From: Phoronis australis
Taxonomy: Eukaryota; Phoronida; Phoronidae
Reading direction: 5' to 3'
Assembly: GCA_002633005.1 (NCBI GenBank)
Contig: NMRA01000120.1
Span: forward strand, 432,423-496,422
Length of the DNA stretch: 64,000 bases
The position numbers were made by a program, and so were the translations under genes. The notes beneath the pieces are model-generated. The model worked only from the letters and a program-made list of their open reading frames with translations. It was not told where the DNA came from and made no database searches. This document shows, piece by piece, positions 34,046-45,120 of this stretch; the first letter of the stretch is position 1, and every line of letters begins with the position of its first letter.

Positions 34046-34341
34046 CAGGGGCGGATCCAGGATTTTGAGTTGGGGGGCAGGGCACATGACTAACCAGAAT
34101 TTCGCCTCATGCGCGCACCCAGCCCAAAATGTAGGGGTACCAAATTTTAGGGTTTGTTGACCTTATTACTAAGAAAAAAATGTAAATGGGGTTTGTTCAA
34201 GGCCTATGCAGTGCACATTCGTTCCCGGAGCCCCCCTGGGTGCGCACATATGCTAGTCAGCAATTCGCACCCCAACTGCCAATTGATATCTGGGAAAATT
34301 TTTGGGGGCAGGTCCCCTTACCCCTCCTAAATCCGCCACTG
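34046..34341 (+). mobile_element. MITE M1 copy split by a nested M2 copy
   Basis: The ends CAGGGGCGGATCCAGGATTT and TAAATCCGCCACTG define an M1 element, but its core is interrupted at 34108-34251 by an M2 element. M1 sequence resumes with GCAATTCGCACCCCAACTGCC. Confidence 0.85.
34108..34251. mobile_element. MITE M2 short copy nested in M1
   Basis: CATGCGCGCACCCAGC on the left and CTGGGTGCGCACATATG on the right, about 144 bp, an internally deleted form of the 270-bp element. Confidence 0.8.
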
Positions 34342-34344
34342 CTT

Positions 34345-35960
34345 ACCGTGTTAGGGTTCCGTTTCCATTACCAAAACATACCATAGGACACTCAAGATAA
34401 CGCTAGAGTTTATTGGGGACGACTCACCCTAAATTTGCCAATTGTAACAAGGCACATCATTGCCTATAGGTACGGAAGTGTAATCCTATCCCAGTAAGAC
34501 ATATACATAGTCTAGAGGAATATTATGCACCAGGCGATCGCTGGAGTGAATGGCCTACTTCGATTTATGATCGTAAGTCGAGAGGATGATTCCAGGAGTG
34601 AAGGGCTTACCGGGTACTTAAGACTTTCTTAGCCCGCTAAATGAAAGAGAATCATACCACTGTGACCACTAATAATTATGGACCCATTTTGGAGTATCGA
34701 CAGGAGGACTTAAATGTGATACACACGCTTACGAAAAATGTTAGGCAGAACCTTTTGGACAAATTTGTGTATCGAAACGCATACCTGAAAAACTGTACAT
34801 TGTATGATACACACCCTTGCCAATGTTAAGCATTATCTTATAAACAAATTAGGGTATGGAGCATACCTGGGAAACTAGATTGTAATAAAGGAAAAAGCGA
34901 TCTAGATTTTGAAATTAAAAAGCCTGAAACTTATTTTCAATTTTGCCAACCTGAAAATAATATGGTCATGTCTTGTAACTCCCAGCAAGACCAGAACAAT
35001 TAAAAAAACAATCGCATTAGAAAGTAGGGTTAGTGAAAAGTTTTATGTAAATGCCACCTGACAATATCAACGCACTAAGTTCGGATATAAACAAAAAATT
35101 TGAACACTTGAATGTAGTATCAATGCAATGTTTTCAATGTAACCTAAAAGGTTTTACAAAATAATACATATAACATCAGTCGAGCATGAGTGAATACTCC
35201 GAGGCAGTCCCAAAATTAATTATCGTTTCTCATCCTACCCAAATAGACCGAATATCCAGCTTCGTACTGAATGGCCAAACATTAAATTAACTTGTGTTTA
35301 AGCATTCTACTTACAAAATATGTACAAACAGGTTAAACCACACACGATTAATACTTTAAAACAGCATGCTAAAACATAAATCAATTTGCTCGTAAATCGT
35401 CCAGAATCAACCCAATAACTAATAAAATTGCCATTATTTGAATAAAACAGAGATTGAAATATAGGGAACAGAGACTACAATACAAGACGAACACAGTAAC
35501 GATATTAACACCTTCAATTAAAATTACATTAAAATAAATAAATACAGATTGGAATGCAGAATTGCAATTTAAGATCCGATACCACGATAAGCAATTCCGC
35601 CGTAAAACAACCATTCAAGGGTTTGCGTGTCCACAGCAACCACTGTCATGGTTACTCAAGTATTATGAATGATACAACGGTTCAAGCACGCAACCCTGCG
35701 TTAGTTCCGTCAACGCATGCCACTCGCGGATACTGCACAGCGACATCTCACAAATGTTAACGCGATTTTGCTTCTTCGCGCGTGCATACAGCCCACGCAA
35801 CTCGTATAAGGCAACAACTTAATATTAAAAGTTGTTCACACTTGAAATAAGGCACAAGTAGACGGGTACATCAATCCAGAAACGAAGATTACTACAAGTA
35901 AACGTGTGCATCGTTGAGCAGTCCGCTAACTGTATAAATGGAGGATACCCCAGGTTGACT
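34345..35960. other. nanos downstream region, no gene recognised
   Basis: AT-rich; may include the nanos 3' UTR. Only the single Pumilio-type octamer at 35319 was noted. Confidence 0.5.
35319..35326 (-). promoter_or_regulatory. Possible Pumilio response element downstream of nanos
   Basis: On the minus strand this reads TGTACATA, matching UGUANAUA. It lies 635 bases past the nanos stop, so it matters only if the 3' UTR reaches this far. I found no clear AATAAA on this strand between the stop and here. An 8-mer like this is common by chance. Confidence 0.25.
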
Positions 35961-36155
35961 TCAGTGACGCTCAAAAGACGACAACAAGGTGTTCGCCGGG
36001 AAGCGTGGCACCCACAGATTGAATGCTGCGTCTCTTCCAGAATTATCATTGAGCACAGGGCAATATTTACGAGTGTGGGCATTGTCACCGGTCGCGTTGC
36101 ATATCTCACAAACGTGGGCTCGCAGAATGGGACAGCGACATTTTCCGTCAGAGTC
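35961..36155 (-). CDS. nanos: nanos exon 2 (residues 142-205, stop)
   Basis: The acceptor TTTGTGTTTCAG precedes 36155 on the minus strand and the exon starts DSDGKCRCPILRAHVC. It supplies C149, the last ligand of knuckle 1 (C-x2-C-x12-H-x10-C), and all of knuckle 2 (C157, C160, H168, C173; C-x2-C-x7-H-x4-C, including GDNAHTRKYCP). The C-terminal tail is 32 residues after C173. Stop codon at 35963-35961. Confidence 0.94.
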   Translation of the reverse strand, partial: DSDGKCRCPILRAHVCEICNATGDNAHTRKYCPVLNDNSGRDAAFNLWVPRFPANTLLSSFERH

Positions 36156-36948
36156 CTGAAACACAAAAATTGAATTAATTATGTTAAGAACGTAAGGATA
36201 TGCATCCACATACATATGGGAAATTGAATTTTCCAAGAACGGAACAACAACACCACGGAGTTCTGAACACGATAACAAACTCATCAACAGTGATCGGCAC
36301 AGCAAACGCACAGCTCTTTACATTACGCAGTCGTTTCTTCAACGACACTACGATACACTGACCAACGTATACTAAAACAACCGCTCAACGCAATGCCGTA
36401 TTACTTAATTTACAAAGCGGTCCACTTTTAACTACGAAGCAATATAATACCCTATACTTGAAACATGGTTTACGTTCACTCAAACTTTCACATGCCCCCC
36501 AGCAAAAATTAAAACAAAGAGTTACCTTCAACCGATGCGACTTGTACACCGTCTCTGTTTCACCATTATTCCTACAAAAAACGCATATAGTTTTCACCTT
36601 CTTACTTCTGCTGACGTCGACGTTTTTTTCAATCAAATCGGTAATAATTTCTTGCAGACGGCTTCTGTTCTTAGGTCGCTGTGGCACGATGGACGTGAAC
36701 GGTCTCAGACCTTTCGTTTGTTCTGCCAAGTCTTTCTGCATCTGTTTGATTTCCTCAAGAGCGCGCTGGCCGTCATGTTCCTCAATAACCACACCATTTT
36801 TATTGAACTCTTCCCGTGAAGAGTCTATGCGTTCTCGATCAGTGTCCAAACAGTTGGCAAACAAAGTCCCAACTTCCAAACCTAAACTGTTATCTGGGAA
36901 CAGCTGATAACCCCAGAATCGAGAGTAGTGGACACTGTCGACATTCAT
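35961..36948 (-). CDS. nanos: Nanos, germline RNA-binding translational repressor, 205 aa
   Basis: The two exons (36948-36526 and 36155-35961, with a 370-bp intron at 36156-36525) encode a 205-residue protein with the diagnostic tandem CCHC zinc knuckles of Nanos in the C-terminal half. In the known family this domain binds RNA with Pumilio and the N-terminus recruits the CCR4-NOT deadenylase, repressing somatic and cell-cycle transcripts in primordial germ cells. The spacing of all eight zinc ligands is exact, so the fold should be intact. The intron splits knuckle 1 between its His and last Cys. Extra free Cys residues occur at 33 and 147. No recognisable partner gene is adjacent; the large receptor gene lies more than 17 kb away on the other strand. 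Identity is near certain; which paralogue cannot be told. Confidence 0.95.
36526..36948 (-). CDS. nanos: nanos exon 1 (residues 1-141)
   Basis: Minus-strand ATG at 36948, with A at -3, opens a frame of 141 codons ending at donor TTGAAG|GTAACT (36526/36525, phase 0). The N-terminal part has aromatic residues HYSRFWGYQLF at 7-17, the place where Nanos proteins carry the CNOT1-interacting motif; the match is too loose to call. A Lys/Glu-rich middle segment (about 50-115) includes DIA-like charged helices. Residues 122-138 start the first zinc knuckle: C122, C125 and H138 within CVFCRNNGETETVYKSH. Confidence 0.93.
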
Positions 36949-39289
36949 CGTTGCAGTGGAAAGCTGTGGATGTGATGTCCACTTGCGTGCGATGACTTTT
37001 AACCTGTTGATTTCAGAAGGCGTGGCTTATTTCAAAGTCCATTCGCTTTCTTTAAAATAACTGGTTGCGCAAGCTACTGGTTACTGAGACCCGTCAATCA
37101 AAATCAATTTAGGTGGCCCAAGCTGCCAATCACACAGTACAACAATGAGAGACTCGGTTGGAGTTGTCGGCTGCTCTATAATCTTATTTTGCGGTTCTTT
37201 GTACTAACTTTGATCTTCTAGTTGTTGTTATACCAGTGAAATGGAGACAGGCCCGTGTCTGCTAACTGGCGCGTGACTTGAATAAGGTGGGACGTCGGGA
37301 TTGTCAGTTCCCTACCACTGGCGCGTCTTGAATAGCATAGAACCTCCCTCACCTTGTTTTATCGGTACAGTTGTAATCACTTATTTCGCTAATCCCTGTT
37401 CAACTTCTTTATTCTACACATTCTTGGCATTCCTTGGGAACAAGCTTTTTCATTCACACCCTGCATGAAATTTTCCGACGTTTGTATTTCTTTTGTTTTG
37501 AAATTAGCACTGGTTAATTCAAAACGATTTCATTTACAGATAAGTCCCGAGCAGATGACGACTGTGCTTCGCTACTGCACTTGAAGCACAGGCACGTCTT
37601 CACTTTTTACAAACTTTAGTAATATTTTCGTATGGCGATTATTTTTTAGAATGCAGCATAAAATAAGTTAATCATTGTTTTTTATGACTAAGAATTTAGG
37701 AAAGCAAAGTGTTGATTGGTCTTGGATTTCTCTGGAAAAACTGAGGCAGTGATCCTGTTTTTATTTTAGCTGTAAGTGTAATTTTACTTAATACTCCTGC
37801 AGTTTTTCCATAATGTAGCTAATAAATTTCATTACGCCAAAATATGAAATGAGTTCCTGAAGACAATTAGAGTGAGGGAATTATTTGTTTTCATTATGAA
37901 TAGTGAAACTCTAAAGTTAAATTCACCACCACCCTAACCTAACTTCTCTGAGTTCTTTGGTCACTAGATTGGGTATCTTTAACTCACTTCAACTATTATG
38001 CACACTAGGGCGAACAAATGACCTATCATGTTTAAGTCTTTCAAAAACAGGATTTTAAAAATATTTAGTGTATAAAAAGCTTGGGTTGTTCCCTGTACTG
38101 TCATACAATAACATTTGTCGCAATAGAAAAATGACAGTTTAAGCAATAATTATTTTGTGAAATAAATGAAGACTAACACGATCTAAAGATGTTGTACAAA
38201 CACCATGTTACATCACGGACATTGCGGAAATCCTACACAACCTGTTTTGACTTGTTACGGTGTCAAGTTCGAATTTTGCCATGACGAGTTTGGCTTCCTA
38301 GCAATGAGTTTGAAATCCAATGCAATGACTTTCAAGTTTTGTGAAATTTGTGGGCATTTTAGCCTTTTGGTATCAGTTCTATGTATTATTCCAAGACTAA
38401 ACTCTCCACAGTATGGACATGGGTATTCAAACTCGTACATGAATTTAGTAATTCCAGTCGAATTAGAATTTTATGTTGTGGAGAACACTGCGCTTGTTTG
38501 TAAAATTTAAAAATAAACGTTTTCTCAGATTGCAGATGAAATGTTACCAGTTGCACACATATTAGACAATCTATCTCAAAATAAAATGTTTGAATCATAC
38601 CAATAATAGACATTCAGTAGCAAGCGAGGAAACAAGTTGAACTTTAAGTTTTGACCTATTTCCCAAGGATGTAGGCACATGTGATTTTTTATACAATTGA
38701 TATACTGATTCATTATCGCACGATTTTAAAACAGACTAATTATAACATGAACAATTATGATACTATGACAATAAACACAATTATAATGATAATGATAATA
38801 ATAACAACAACACTCACTATGATGGTTATAGCAAAGAAAATAATATATTTCAGTTGTATTTGAACAGAATGAAAATGCTTAACATTTTACCAAGATATTG
38901 TTAAATTGTAAAGTACAAACCAGGCTAATATAAAAAAATAAGAACTTAAATTTTTATAAAATTGCCTTAACTCCAAGAATAACTTTTGATTCAGGCTACT
39001 TGTGCCATTATGAAATTGGTCTCAAAAATTTCCTTTACTGTGACTTCTGGGATTGGAAAGGACATAAAGTTGGTTTTTGCTTGAGATCAGGCCCAATAAG
39101 TGGACTTGTCACCCAGTGTCCAGATAAAAATCATTTCTCGTCAGAGTGAGAGACAAGTGGAGACTAATTTTATGATAGTGGTAAGTATGGTAAGTTTCTT
39201 CATGGAGTATATATTCACTGTTGTGCAGTGGCTGTAGTAGTTATCTCTTGACAGTAGCCAAAGAATCACTTTAACGGTGTTATAGAACT
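36949..39289. other. nanos upstream region, no gene recognised
   Basis: Likely contains the nanos promoter. CTGGCGCGT followed by CTTGAATA occurs twice (about 37267 and 37319), an E2F-like core in a short direct repeat, and a CCAAT is near 37125. A 101-codon plus frame at 38205-38510 is unrecognised; parts of its DNA resemble 62340-62500, so it looks like a repeat. Confidence 0.5.
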
Positions 39290-39687
39290 CTGTGCCCATT
39301 TGCATAAAACAGGCCCAAATAGGGACTCAACTAAGTTCCCTAAATCTTGTGCGTATTTGTTATTCACAGATGTTTCTATCATTTTATCTTTATTGTGAGC
39401 TAATATTTGACTGGTGACATTTTCTAATAATATCAATGAAAACTGAGCCCTTAATTCAATCTACATAATTAAGGACTTGGTTCTTAAATTAGGTGCGTTG
39501 CATGAAAAGATCCCTATGTATTTTAAATAGTGTTTAGAATTCACTCTCAGGTTTGTAACAAAATTGGCTTAACAATGACACTCAAATAGCATAAGAAAGA
39601 GCATTCACAAGCCCACAAAACTGCAGATATTTTAGGGAACTTAGTTGAGTCCCTCTTTTGTACAGTATCATGCAACTGGGCCCTTTT
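39290..39687. mobile_element. MITE-like element, ~400 bp
   Basis: AGGGACTCAACTAAGTTCCC at 39321 is inverted at 39634-39653 (GGGAACTTAGTTGAGTCCCT), with outer GCCCATTTGCATAAAAC and ATGCAACTGGGCCC also pairing. No coding capacity. Confidence 0.8.
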
Positions 39688-39915
39688 AATTTTTGTATTT
39701 AAACATGGCAATAAAATACGAATATATTTTGGAACCACAAAACATCAAAATTGCTGGACTTGGATTCTGCTATTTGTTATTTTTTAATAATTTGCAATGT
39801 TTTGTCACAGGTATCACTAATTATGTTTGCTATACATGAACTATGGTAATATTATGGTAGTATTGATACCAGAGACAGTGGAGAGGTCTTTTTTGATAGA
39901 CACACACACATATGG

Positions 39916-40221
39916 TAGGCCAAGTGCGACACAAGTCCAATTTATTAGTGCAATAATTTTTTGGCCAACCAGAAGCCACGAATAATATTACTGTAATTAA
40001 TATTTATTCCAGTAATACACATTTATTATTGGAAAAATCAACCAATCGGATGCCAGAAATAATTACAGTGATAAATATTTATTAATGAAATTGATATTTA
40101 TTCCGTTAATAAATATTTATTACAGTAATTATTCTTGGACTCTGTTTGGCTAAAGAATTATTATTGGAATAATCAGAGAATTATTACAGCAATAAATCTA
40201 ACTTGTGTCCCACTTGGCCTA
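39916..40221. mobile_element. Foldback element F1a, ~306 bp
   Basis: TAGGCCAAGTGCGACACAAGT at the left is inverted at the right (ACTTGTGTCCCACTTGGCCTA). The interior is built of AATAAATATTTATTACAGTAATTATTC-type words in both orientations. Confidence 0.85.
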
Positions 40222-40470
40222 TAGTAGGCAAAGGCAACATAAGTCTGATGTATTTACCATACAACAGTAATTGTTCCTAGCATCTGATCGGTTCATTTAT
40301 TCCAGTAATAAATATTTACTTTTGGAGTAAATATTAATTATTGTAATAAATATTTATTACAGTAATTATTCCTGGCTTCTAATTGGCTTAAGAATTATTA
40401 CTGGAATAAATTGTGAATTATAGATTAGGGTGACTGTAATAAATAGGACTTCTGTTACATTTGGCCTACG
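40213..40470. mobile_element. Foldback element F1b, ~258 bp, adjacent to F1a
   Basis: GTAGGCAAAGGCAACATAAGTC and GACTTCTGTTACATTTGGCC pair as inverted ends, related to those of F1a; the interior has the same AATAAATATTTATT words. F1a and F1b share the boundary near 40213-40221. Confidence 0.75.
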
Positions 40471-40473
40471 ATA

Positions 40474-40518
40474 CACACATGCGCGCGCGCACACACACAC
40501 ACACACGCACACGCACAA
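40474..40518 (+). repeat. CA/CG dinucleotide microsatellite
   Basis: ACACACATGCGCGCGCGCACACAC and continuing CA/CG repeats, with short interruptions. Confidence 0.95.
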
Positions 40519-40619
40519 GCACATACACAAATATGTATTTGTTTATTATTTATGTTTTCTATATTCTCAAGAACTGCTCCTGTGACTTCAGAAATCTTGA
40601 GTCCAAAGTGATCGGAGAA

Positions 40620-40815
40620 AATGATTGATTTACGCAAAATTCAGGACATTGTTTTCTCAAAGGTTTGTATCAAATTAGGCAAGAATCCATACTAATTTAG
40701 ACCCCTGCCCTCATATTCGAAATTATGCGTTTTTCCGGAATAATATTTAAGTTCTAAATTTGGCGCCCACCGTGTTGGCGCAAAGGTGTGCCAAAGCGGG
40801 TATCCCGTGTCTTCT
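40620..40815 (+). repeat. Segmental duplication unit SD, partial copy A
   Basis: TTCAGGACATTGTTTTCTCAAA, CATATTCGAAATTATG and TGTTGGCGCAAAGG occur in the same order as in 43440-43605 and 44610-47105. Divergence is considerable. Confidence 0.65.
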
Positions 40816-41931
40816 TCAAACTGGGTTTTGTAAGAGTCTTGTCGATCATAGTAGGTTTCAACTATTTAGGCAATATTATAGTAAGTGAAAACACGTCAGT
40901 TAATAATCATTCTAGCAAGTTGACAAACGACTACATATTCTTGAATTACGATGCTGGACCATCGAACCAATAATGCACACACGAGAAATCTAGATCTGTC
41001 AAGGCACCGATTTGGCCATTAGTTTCATAATGTTCCTATTGAATAACAACACCCTTCTTGTCATGGTTATTTAAAATTCAATAATGATTAGTTTCCAGAA
41101 ATAATCCCCGAGATGAGAAGACACTTTGAATACACAATAAGATCATCGTTGCTGAAATCTCACCATAGTCTCATGAACTGACAAAAGCGTTTAGGCTGCA
41201 TGACACTCCCTGCAGATGTTGGTAATAAGCTCACCACAGCATGACTATACAACTACTGTCCAATGACGTGAACTCGCGCTCAGTCCTTTTGTCAGGTAAT
41301 TGAACAGACAAATGAAGCCACAAACTCAATCAAATCTACCTTTACTGAAATCCAATGAATTATGAAATCTGCCAATTGTTTGAAAAACACTAACTGCAAA
41401 AATAGCGATTCAATCAACATTCACAATTTTTGTGCTTTTGCCTACAAATCACAATGTGTTTGGTATGAGTTACAGCAAGAAGAGATCCTTTCCAGGTTAC
41501 AGTAACAATGTAAAAATTATGATTTGTTGCTGAAAACTATTATTAGCTTTTTAAGCTTTCCCCGTTACCCTTTGCAGTGAAATTCTTCCAATAAGAAATT
41601 CCGTTCGCCACAAATTTTTGTATAATTTCATTGCAAGTTATTAGGTTTAAACTGCATGATATTTTTCCTAATAATGCATAATTAGGTCATAAAGAATTTG
41701 AAATTTCATGAAAATTGGCTTTCTAGATTTTTTAAATCTATCTTTTCCTACCTAAAACGTCGCAGACGGAAAAGCGTACACGTGGGACATTATTAGGCCT
41801 TGGTATATTTCCTTTGTGTCTTTTTCTCCTTTTAATTTTGTAATAAAATAAAATTTGGTTAACATGAAAACAAAGAATTCCGTCGGCGACTCAAAGTTTC
41901 ACATTTTTTTAGAAAAAATCGTTATAAAACA

Positions 41932-42210
41932 ATGAAAATGATGAAAGTACATTCTTATAAAATGTTAAATAGATTGCAAAGCATTGCTTTAATGTCGTTT
42001 CGTAATCATAGATTTAACATAATACATAAAAACATTTCTGATACTGTAGGTAATCATTTCAATTCCAAAAACCATAATATTCAAGATCTTTCTGTACAAA
42101 TAATAGAAAAACTCCAACACCCCAGTACCCCTCACAGACTTAAAAGAGAACAATATTGGATAGACAAACTGAATACAATAGAACCTCATGGATTGAACAT
42201 AAAAACTTAA
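41932..42210 (+). pseudogene. Penelope-like element C-terminal fragment
   Basis: The 92-codon frame contains SDTVGNHFNSKNHNIQDL and RLKREQYWIDKLNTIEPHGL, the H...H and E-x-x-W-I-x-K-L segments at the end of the GIY-YIG nuclease of Penelope-like retroelements. The GIY-YIG motif itself and the reverse transcriptase are absent, and the stop follows GLNIKT. A 5'-truncated dead copy. Confidence 0.75.
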
Positions 42211-42447
42211 AATATGTCATTGAATTTTTTACGCAAAAATGTATCATTTTCATTACACCATATCTTATATGTCAATTGTCATTTCGTGTTTGATTTTACT
42301 TTATTTCTGTTTTTGTTGATAAAGGAAGTTGTTACCTCCGAAAATTTCAAATTTCAGTTGATCCATTCTTGTTGTTTTATTTACCNAGAGATTCCTGTTT
42401 TGATGGATGACAACGAATCGAAAGTTGACCTTTTTACTCATCATACA

Positions 42448-42725
42448 CAGGCCGATTTAGGGGGCTGCCCCCCCTGGCTGTCGCAAGCAAAATGAAACAG
42501 CAACAGCGTGAAGCGTGAGGAAATATTGAGCATTAAGTTCAGTTACGAGGGCCGGTAGCGGAATCGTGTTCCCGTTATTTTTAATCCATCGACCGGTAAA
42601 TTTTCTGGACAGCAGGCCCACATGCCCGGCCCCTGCGACTTTCGTGCCGCCTGTGCACATACACTAGCGCTTTGCACCCGAGGCAACATCTTAGGCCCCC
42701 TTATGTTATCCTAGATCCGCCACTG
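42448..42725. mobile_element. M1-related element, ~278 bp
   Basis: CAGGCCGATTTAGGGGGC at the left and CCTAGATCCGCCACTG at the right. The internal GCAACAGCGTGAAGC, TGAGGAAATAT and CCCGAGGCAAC recur at 50720-50816. Confidence 0.7.
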
Positions 42726-42884
42726 TCATACTATCGAGCATCTATGGTCTCGTGACATGCCATTACGAACGCAAGTCACAACCAATGTACTAATGTGCCA
42801 TTTTTTGAATTCGCCTACCTGGCTAGGAAGCGTTTTCTTCAAGCGCTGATGGTTTCAATTTTCTATCTACATTATAGCAAGTGT

Positions 42885-43610
42885 AGTCAGCGAGTTATTT
42901 GAAATTGTGACATCGCTTTATGGTTCACCGATATTTAAAATTGGAGAGCATCTGTGTTAATTTTACTTACTGAAAAACATCGTGATGGCTATCTTATCGA
43001 AACTTTAGATTTAAAGGTTTTAGTAAATTAGACCTTAGTTGTTTATCACGGTTGATGACAAGATGAGAGCACATTTAATCAAGCATCACTAACTCCATAA
43101 CAATAGATCAGCCATAAGGCACACGAGGGGTGCAGCCTGAGCCTGTTGATGTTGCGACATACTCTTTTCCTGGAGCTCTTGGGTAAAAATGCAGAGTCCT
43201 GGGGTAAGATTGTCTGCAAAAGGTGCAAATGATAAATTTTACTAAAGGAGACGCTGAAAATGAAAATGTGATGACTTAAGAATTGAATGCGTCAGCGTAG
43301 CGTTTGGCTGCGAATGCGAGGGTAACCGTTTAGAATCCGTGCTGGAGCTGTTTACCGAAAATCATTGATACATACATTTATATACATATATATATACATA
43401 TAAATGTATAGGTTGATCAATATCTCGGGAGTACACTAAACATATTTGACTCACGTCTTGCCCAAAATTCGGGACATCACTTTCTCAAAGATTTGGTCCA
43501 AATTAGAGAGGAACCTGAACTGAGTTAGTTCCGCGCACCCGTATTCAAAGTTATAATGATTTTTTTCAGAATATTACTTAAGTTCATGAGTTTGGCACGC
43601 TATGAAAACA
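42885..43610 (+). repeat. Segmental duplication unit SD, copy B
   Basis: GTTTATCACGGTTGATGAC, TTAATCAAGCATCAC and AACAATAGATCAGCC, then the 43440-43605 block, match copy C in order. Copy B shows the uninterrupted form where C carries T1 (TTTTTTTCAGAATATTACTT). Confidence 0.8.
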
Positions 43611-45014
43611 AATTCTTAATAGCTGGCAATGCCTTTCATTGAAAGCCATGAAATCCTTAAACTTTACTATAATGTACTTATACTAGTCAACGTGACTATG
43701 ATGCCGTCCCAACATGTCACGTAGACCCATTAAGCTTAGGCGTTCCTGCAAAGCCATCTTCAAAAAAAAAACACCGTTCTACGCCGGGACTGGGTACCGT
43801 GGAGACGAAAATAAACATCTCTGCCCTAGCAGCACGTGCTTTCATTCTCCGTCCCGCTATCATAAGGCCGATTTCTCGGTTTTCGCAAAGCAATTCGAAA
43901 CGGCATTTCTTTAATTCTGTTTTTCGACAAAATAGCAATAGACACGGCATGAGCACGGCGAGAATTTCTAGTTACAGACCGTGCCCCAAAACCTTATGAA
44001 TATTTGGACACGTTTGCACTGCTTATTGAACCTATTTATTGTACGTGGAGAACCCTTTCAATAAGCAACATTTCGTTTTGTTCAGCTGACTAAAAAAACG
44101 AAACTTGAGCTGGGCCTTTTACTCTCATCAAATCGGTCTCATAACATTCGTGACCATTGCCACTTTCTTTTTACCTAATAGTGCCGTAGTCAGCAAGTCA
44201 TTAGAACTTGCTGTGACATCAGATCATAGTTCACCGATTTTTAAAAACTGAAGACCAATTGTGTTAATGTTCATTGCTGAAAAACATGGTGATGGCTAGC
44301 AGGCCTGAGTTGTTTATCACGGTTGATGACGAGATAAGATCACGCTTAATCAAGCATCACAAACTCTAACAATAGATCAGCCCTTTAGTCCATGAGGGAT
44401 GATGTCAGCAGGCAGTCACCAGGTGGCGAAACCGTCTTGACTATTTAGTCACATTAGCATTACATATTGATGCATATACATATACATATTCCATATATTA
44501 TTATTCTGTAAACTCAAGAATTATTCTTGTGAATTGAACAACTGTTTCAAGCAGCTGGATTGATCGAGATGTCTAGAGTAAACAAATATGCTTGGACTAA
44601 TTAATGGCCAAACTTTGGGACAATATTTTCTCAAAGAATTTGATCATGTGGCCCGGGGAGGAACTTAGGCCTTCGCACCCATATTCGAAATGACTTTTTA
44701 CCCTAAACGTTTGGGTTAACGCCCATGTTCAGTTAACCGCCCTCCCCCTACTTTAGGTGGATTTTCGATTTAACCACCCACTGCTNACGCCGCCGGCGTC
44801 AAAACCTCCGCTTTCAGCGACTTTGTCTGCCGCGCTGAGTTTCCGTCTGCAGTGCACTAGATAAAACATGTATTCGAAAAAATCTGGCCAGAGAAATGTG
44901 ACAATGGTTTTGCCAACCCTCCAAATTCTATTAAGGTGGGAAGCTCTCGTATTTTGATAAAATCTCACAACTCACGGAAAGATGCCAAATTCTCAATATT
45001 TTGATGAATATAAC

Positions 45015-45120
45015 CAGGGCTCGACATTAAATTTTATTTTAACTTGTCCAGTCGGACAAGTAGAAATGAAATTTACTTGTCCTGACCTATAAGACACTTG
45101 TCCAAAGATAATTAAACTCA
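45015..45120 (+). mobile_element. Possible hAT-like TIR start
   Basis: CAGGGCTCGACATTAAATTT followed by repeated ACTTGTCC words. The CAGGG-TCGA start is typical of hAT-type MITEs. No partner end was found within T1. Confidence 0.3.

Noticed and set aside
36458-36907. 149-codon plus-strand frame
   Set aside because: It is the complement of nanos exon 1; the minus strand carries conserved zinc ligands and splice sites.
40474-40518. Z-DNA-forming regulatory element
   Set aside because: The purine-pyrimidine CA/CG run could form Z-DNA, but nothing links it to a gene; it is an ordinary microsatellite.
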